From contig CAZSVM010000016.1 in assembly GCA_964610315.1 (NCBI GenBank), positions 1 through 64,000 on the forward strand: 64,000 bases of DNA, written 5' to 3'. Shown here one piece after another: positions 62,001 through 64,000 of this stretch (positions are counted from its first letter, which is position 1; every line of letters starts with the position of its first letter). The translations under genes were made by a program, and so were the position numbers. Source of the stretch: JAQVEM01 sp964610315. Lineage in GTDB: Bacteria > Actinomycetota > Humimicrobiia > Humimicrobiales > Humimicrobiaceae. Under the pieces are notes generated by a model. It was not told where the DNA came from and ran no database searches. It saw only the letters and a program-made list of their open reading frames with translations.

Positions 62001-62220
62001 AAGAAAAGAAGCCGGTTTCAAGATAGAAAATACCATAGAGTTGTCCATCGGGTCCGGAATAGAAGATAATATTTTAAAGAAGTTTAAAAATTATATAATG
62101 AAGGAGACCCTGAGTAAGTCCCTAAGTTATGATTTTAAAGAAGATATGTTTGTAAAGGAAATCAGGGTAAATGATAAAAAGATAAAAATCGGCATGAAAG
62201 TTGTGGGGAGTATTGTTTAA
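59074..62220 (+). CDS. ileS: isoleucyl-tRNA synthetase, IleRS2 (eukaryotic-like) type
   Basis: A 1048-residue class I synthetase. Its start (FYEGPPTANGAPGVHHVLSR) and length fit the IleRS2 clade found in eukaryotes and some bacteria, not the common bacterial IleRS1. The class I signature is GVHH (residues 55-58) instead of HxGH: first and third positions are swapped. KMSKS is at 592-596. The editing domain (about 190-390, WTTTPWTLISN) is present. IleRS2 enzymes are less sensitive to mupirocin, and the GXHH variant has been reported to be very strongly resistant. No T-box is visible in the 79-base upstream gap. lspA and an RluD-like gene follow. Confidence 0.97.
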   Translation: MFKKVKSNIDLVKLEENILDFWKKNNIFEKSLKKTEGKKRFVFYEGPPTANGAPGVHHVLSRVYKDIFPRYKTMKGYYVPRKAGWDTHGLPVELEVEKELNINSKKEIEEIGIEKFNQLCRQSVMRYEGEWQKLTERIGFWLDMNNAYLTFENYYIETVWWILKTIWDKNLLYQDYKIVPYCPRCGTALSSHEIALGYSEVEDYSIIVKFPHARKENTYFLVWTTTPWTLISNVAAAINKDSDYAEVNFKGENLILAKNLIIEVLGENAEYNICGSFKGSKIISSTYKPLYDYAEGSSNAFRIIGGDFVSVEEGTGIVHIAPAFGEDDMNAGKENNLPVVQMVNEEGKFKKNVEKFAGLNIEEANPEIIKDLKERKLIFSIKKIKHSYPFCWRCDSRLMYYAKKSWYIKTSMIKDDLLKSNEEVNWYPQHIKYGRFGNWLENNVDWALTRERYWGTPFPVWVDDNNHKICVGSIAELEEKAVNMSGDLDLHRPYVDNIIIKCPQCGKDMRRVPEVIDVWFDSGSMPYAQFHYPFENRELFKENFPADFICEAIDQTRGWFYTLLAISTLLFKKSCFKNVLCLGLINDEKGQKMSKSKGNVVNPWDILNKQGADALRWYFFTGVSPWLSKNFSMKAVDEVVRKFILTLWNTYSFFIIYANIDNFNPYEHNLEAKDRFEIDRWILSELNRTIKKVNELMDDFNVTESGRVIQNFADVLSNWYVRRSRRRFWKSEEDKDKISAYKTLFECLVDVSRLCAPFIPYLSEEIYKNLTGSLGRGQESVHLEDYPAADENLIDEDLSFKMDTARKVVNLGRAIRSKVNIKVRQPVEKVLVYFGDDKRKKEAIDHFKDIITSELNAGKIEFAENIDELVSYDIKPNLSIVGKKYGSMVPAIKEKLLSENPVRTALKVKNNKNVNLVINGKQVEILPEEILVDIKNKEGWGVESDGEFTVGFSTVISEKLREEGLCRELIHQIQNLRKEAGFKIENTIELSIGSGIEDNILKKFKNYIMKETLSKSLSYDFKEDMFVKEIRVNDKKIKIGMKVVGSIV

Positions 62221-62221
62221 G

Positions 62222-62710
62222 ATGGCAAGCAGGATAAATAGAAATATTTTAATGAATATATATTTTATAATAAGTGCAATCTGTATACTTGTAGTTGATC
62301 AGATAACAAAATATATTGTGATTCAGAAACTTCCGGTAAATAAGTCCATAGAAATAATAAGAGGATTTCTTTATATAACCCATGTCAGTAATACGGGAGC
62401 AGCTTTTGGATTGTTTCAGGGATATGCAAAGGTTTTATCCATAATATCGATTGTTGCTATTTTTTTAATAATTATTTTAAAGACCATACTTAAAATTAAT
62501 TATGCTTTTTATAATATATCCTTAGGTTTTATTCTGGGTGGAGCACTGGGTAACCTTGTTGACCGATATTTTGCAGGAAAGGTAACTGATTTTTTTAATT
62601 TCACCTTTTTCGGGGCAGTCTTTAATGTTGCCGATCTCTTTATTAATGTCGGATTTTGTCTTACTATAATATTAATACTTAGAGAATATCTTAGAAAGAA
62701 AAAAGCTTAA
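62222..62710 (+). CDS. lspA: lipoprotein signal peptidase
   Basis: About 162 residues, four membrane helices, an aspartic peptidase cutting lipoprotein signals. The signature segments are LVVDQITKYIV, THVSNTGAAFGLF, LGNLVDRYFAGKVTDFFNF and FNVADLFINVG, giving the two catalytic Asp. ATG 62222, right after ileS, was chosen over TTG 62201, which overlaps ileS; GGGGAG at 62204-62209 could serve it. Lipoprotein substrates include the NBR1-domain protein in this window. Confidence 0.95.
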   Translation: MASRINRNILMNIYFIISAICILVVDQITKYIVIQKLPVNKSIEIIRGFLYITHVSNTGAAFGLFQGYAKVLSIISIVAIFLIIILKTILKINYAFYNISLGFILGGALGNLVDRYFAGKVTDFFNFTFFGAVFNVADLFINVGFCLTIILILREYLRKKKA

Positions 62711-62715
62711 GGGAG

Positions 62716-63678
62716 TTGAGTAAAAAAGAAAGCATTTTAAAGTTTAAAGTAGATGCTGAAAACTCGGGACAGAGAATTGACAAATTTTTAACCGACAGAA
62801 TAAAAAATATATCCAGAAGCCATATCCAGAGCATAATAAATGATGATAAGGTAAAAGTAAACAGTAGAGTGGTAAATAAGCATTACAGGGTCGCCGAGAA
62901 GGATATGATTGCTGTCGATTACTCCGAAGAAAGTAAATCCGATACTTCAATAGAACCGCAAAAGATAAATCTTAAAGTAGTATATGAAGATAAATATCTT
63001 CTGGTTATATCCAAAGAACCGGGGATGCTTACCCACCCCGTCCCGGGATTCCAGAAAGATACCTTAGTCAATGCCCTGCTTTATCATTATAATAAACTTT
63101 CAAATTTATGGGGAAGAGAGAGGACAGGAATTGTTCACAGACTGGATAAGGACACTTCCGGTCTTCTGGTAGTGGCCAGGGATGACAATACCCATCGCCT
63201 GTTATCGGAAGAGTTTAAGAATAGAGAGGTAAAAAAAACCTATAGTGCACTGGTGTGGGGTAATTTTTCAGAGAAAAAAGGGGAGATAATTCTTCCTGTA
63301 GGTCGTTCCAGACTGGATAGAAAGAAAATGAATATATCCATTGACCGGGGAAGGGATGCAGTAACCAGATTTGAAGTTGCCGAAGAATTTAAAGATGCCG
63401 CATTATTAAACGTATATCCGGAAACAGGAAGGACACATCAAATAAGAGTACACTTGAGTTATATCGGCCATCCTGTAATAGGAGATAAGCTGTACGGCAA
63501 CAGTGACTCAAAAAAAATGGCCAGGGAGTTGGGACTGGAAAGACAGTTTTTGCATGCAAAAAAACTGGAGTTCAACCACCCGGTAACCGGGGAACGGATA
63601 ATACTTGAGGATAAATTGTCAGATGATCTGCTGAGATGTCTGAAAGTTTTGAGGGGGAGATATAAGATGAAAAGCTGA
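62716..63678 (+). CDS. rluD: RluD-family 23S rRNA pseudouridine synthase
   Basis: A 320-residue enzyme. An S4 domain (about residues 15-75, RIDKFLTDRIKNISRSHIQSIINDDKVKVN) precedes the RluA/RluD catalytic core with HRLDKDTSGLLV (Asp144) and TGRTHQIRVHLSYIGHPVIGDKLYG. lspA-rluD order is common in Gram-positive-like genomes. The TTG at 62716 directly abuts the GGGAG ribosome site, leaving no spacer, so the true start may be a little further in (for example the ATT codon at 62734); the catalytic part is unaffected. Confidence 0.92.
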   Translation: MSKKESILKFKVDAENSGQRIDKFLTDRIKNISRSHIQSIINDDKVKVNSRVVNKHYRVAEKDMIAVDYSEESKSDTSIEPQKINLKVVYEDKYLLVISKEPGMLTHPVPGFQKDTLVNALLYHYNKLSNLWGRERTGIVHRLDKDTSGLLVVARDDNTHRLLSEEFKNREVKKTYSALVWGNFSEKKGEIILPVGRSRLDRKKMNISIDRGRDAVTRFEVAEEFKDAALLNVYPETGRTHQIRVHLSYIGHPVIGDKLYGNSDSKKMARELGLERQFLHAKKLEFNHPVTGERIILEDKLSDDLLRCLKVLRGRYKMKS

Positions 63679-63732
63679 TGAATAGTTATTAAATTTTTGT
63701 ATTAATAATTTTTTAAAAAAGGAGATAATAAA

Positions 63733-64000
63733 TTGGCAAATATAAGAAGAGTAGTATTGGATGTACTCAAACCTCACATACCTGGTTTAGTAGAGCTCTC
63801 GACCAAACTGGCAGACCTTCCGGGAGTTTATGGAGTTGATATATCATTAATTGAAATGGATCAGAAAGTTGAGAATGTCAAAATAACCTGTGAAGGTGAT
63901 TCGATAAATTATGATAGGGTAGAGCAAATTATAAAACAGAATGGTGCCACTATACATAGTCTGGATAAAATATCAGTAGGCACCAGTCTGATTGAAGAAG
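63733..64000 (+). CDS. DUF211-family protein, 5' part
   Basis: The window ends inside this gene. The TTG start has GGAG at 63721-63724. The 89 visible codons read ANIRRVVLDVLKPHIPGLVEL, then LPGVYGVDISLIEMDQKVENVKI and DRVEQIIKQNGATIHSLDKI, which match DUF211 (COG1888), a small ferredoxin-fold protein common in archaea and rarer in bacteria. Full DUF211 proteins are about 95-100 residues, so most of it is visible. Function unknown. Confidence 0.82.
   Translation, partial: MANIRRVVLDVLKPHIPGLVELSTKLADLPGVYGVDISLIEMDQKVENVKITCEGDSINYDRVEQIIKQNGATIHSLDKISVGTSLIEE

Noticed and set aside
1..64000. CRISPR arrays, insertion sequences, prophage genes, rRNA operons and integrase genes.
   Set aside because: No regularly spaced repeats, transposase, phage structural, rRNA or tyrosine-recombinase sequences were found on either strand.

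Overview
The window is a low-G+C (roughly one third by eye), gene-dense bacterial chromosome segment. It has bacterial-type housekeeping genes (serS, dnaX-ybaB-recR, rarA, lspA, uppP) and a long SRP RNA with an Alu domain, as in Firmicutes and other deep lineages. It also carries markers of strict anaerobic life: a single-chain pyruvate:ferredoxin oxidoreductase, DUF362-type and QueG-like double [4Fe-4S] proteins, an iron-dependent alcohol dehydrogenase and a CxxC DUF1858 protein. I cannot name the species. An uncultured anaerobe such as an Atribacterota-like or other candidate-phylum bacterium would fit, but that is a guess. No rRNA, IS element, prophage, CRISPR array or integrase was found.

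Layout. 1-7.4 kb: end of tRNA-Ala, a QueG-like protein, a PH-domain membrane protein, YchF (whose ORF only makes sense with a non-canonical start codon), two envelope proteins, then pheA-serS followed at once by tRNA-Ser(UGA). 7.5-12 kb: a Lon-like protease on the minus strand, a DUF1858 protein, tRNA-Arg, a DUF362 ferredoxin-like protein and tRNA-Ser(GCU). 12-24 kb: an accessory stretch with a metallo-hydrolase lying between two palindromic elements, a PadR regulator with a clear operator, an S66 peptidase, HAD, methyltransferase, creatininase-like, SDR and 2-hydroxyglutarate-oxidase-like enzymes, and two tandem MATE pumps. 24-25.5 kb: tRNA-Ser(GGA), a C_GCAxxG_C_C protein, an AlkD-like protein and tRNA-Ser(CGA). 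25.5-32 kb: single accessory genes (DinB-like, SnoaL-like, three GNATs, a 2H-like protein, a methyltransferase, a HAD, an antibiotic-type nucleotidyltransferase), all on + strand. The first genes are separated by attC-like palindromic elements. 32-36 kb: an SPL-like radical SAM protein, a Pat-type acetyltransferase, an alcohol dehydrogenase and an MFS transporter.

36-64 kb is mostly core. It contains SRP RNA-dnaX-ybaB-recR, PFOR, lysC-asd, rarA and yjbQ. A nucleoside block follows (PfkB/adenosine-kinase-like, MTA phosphorylase, purC), then a lipoprotein, a DUF948-YtxH-tldD-tldE run, a COG2426 membrane protein, uppP, an rmlA-like nucleotidyltransferase, trxA, a DUF72 protein, an IleRS2-type ileS, lspA, an RluD-family synthase, and a DUF211 gene cut by the window end.

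Main points for a second look: (1) attC-like cassette boundaries directly downstream of tRNA-Ser genes without a visible integrase; (2) all four tRNA-Ser isoacceptors plus serS within about 20 kb; (3) an IleRS2 whose class I signature reads GVHH, the swapped GXHH form associated with very strong mupirocin resistance; (4) ychF with an ATT or ATA start.
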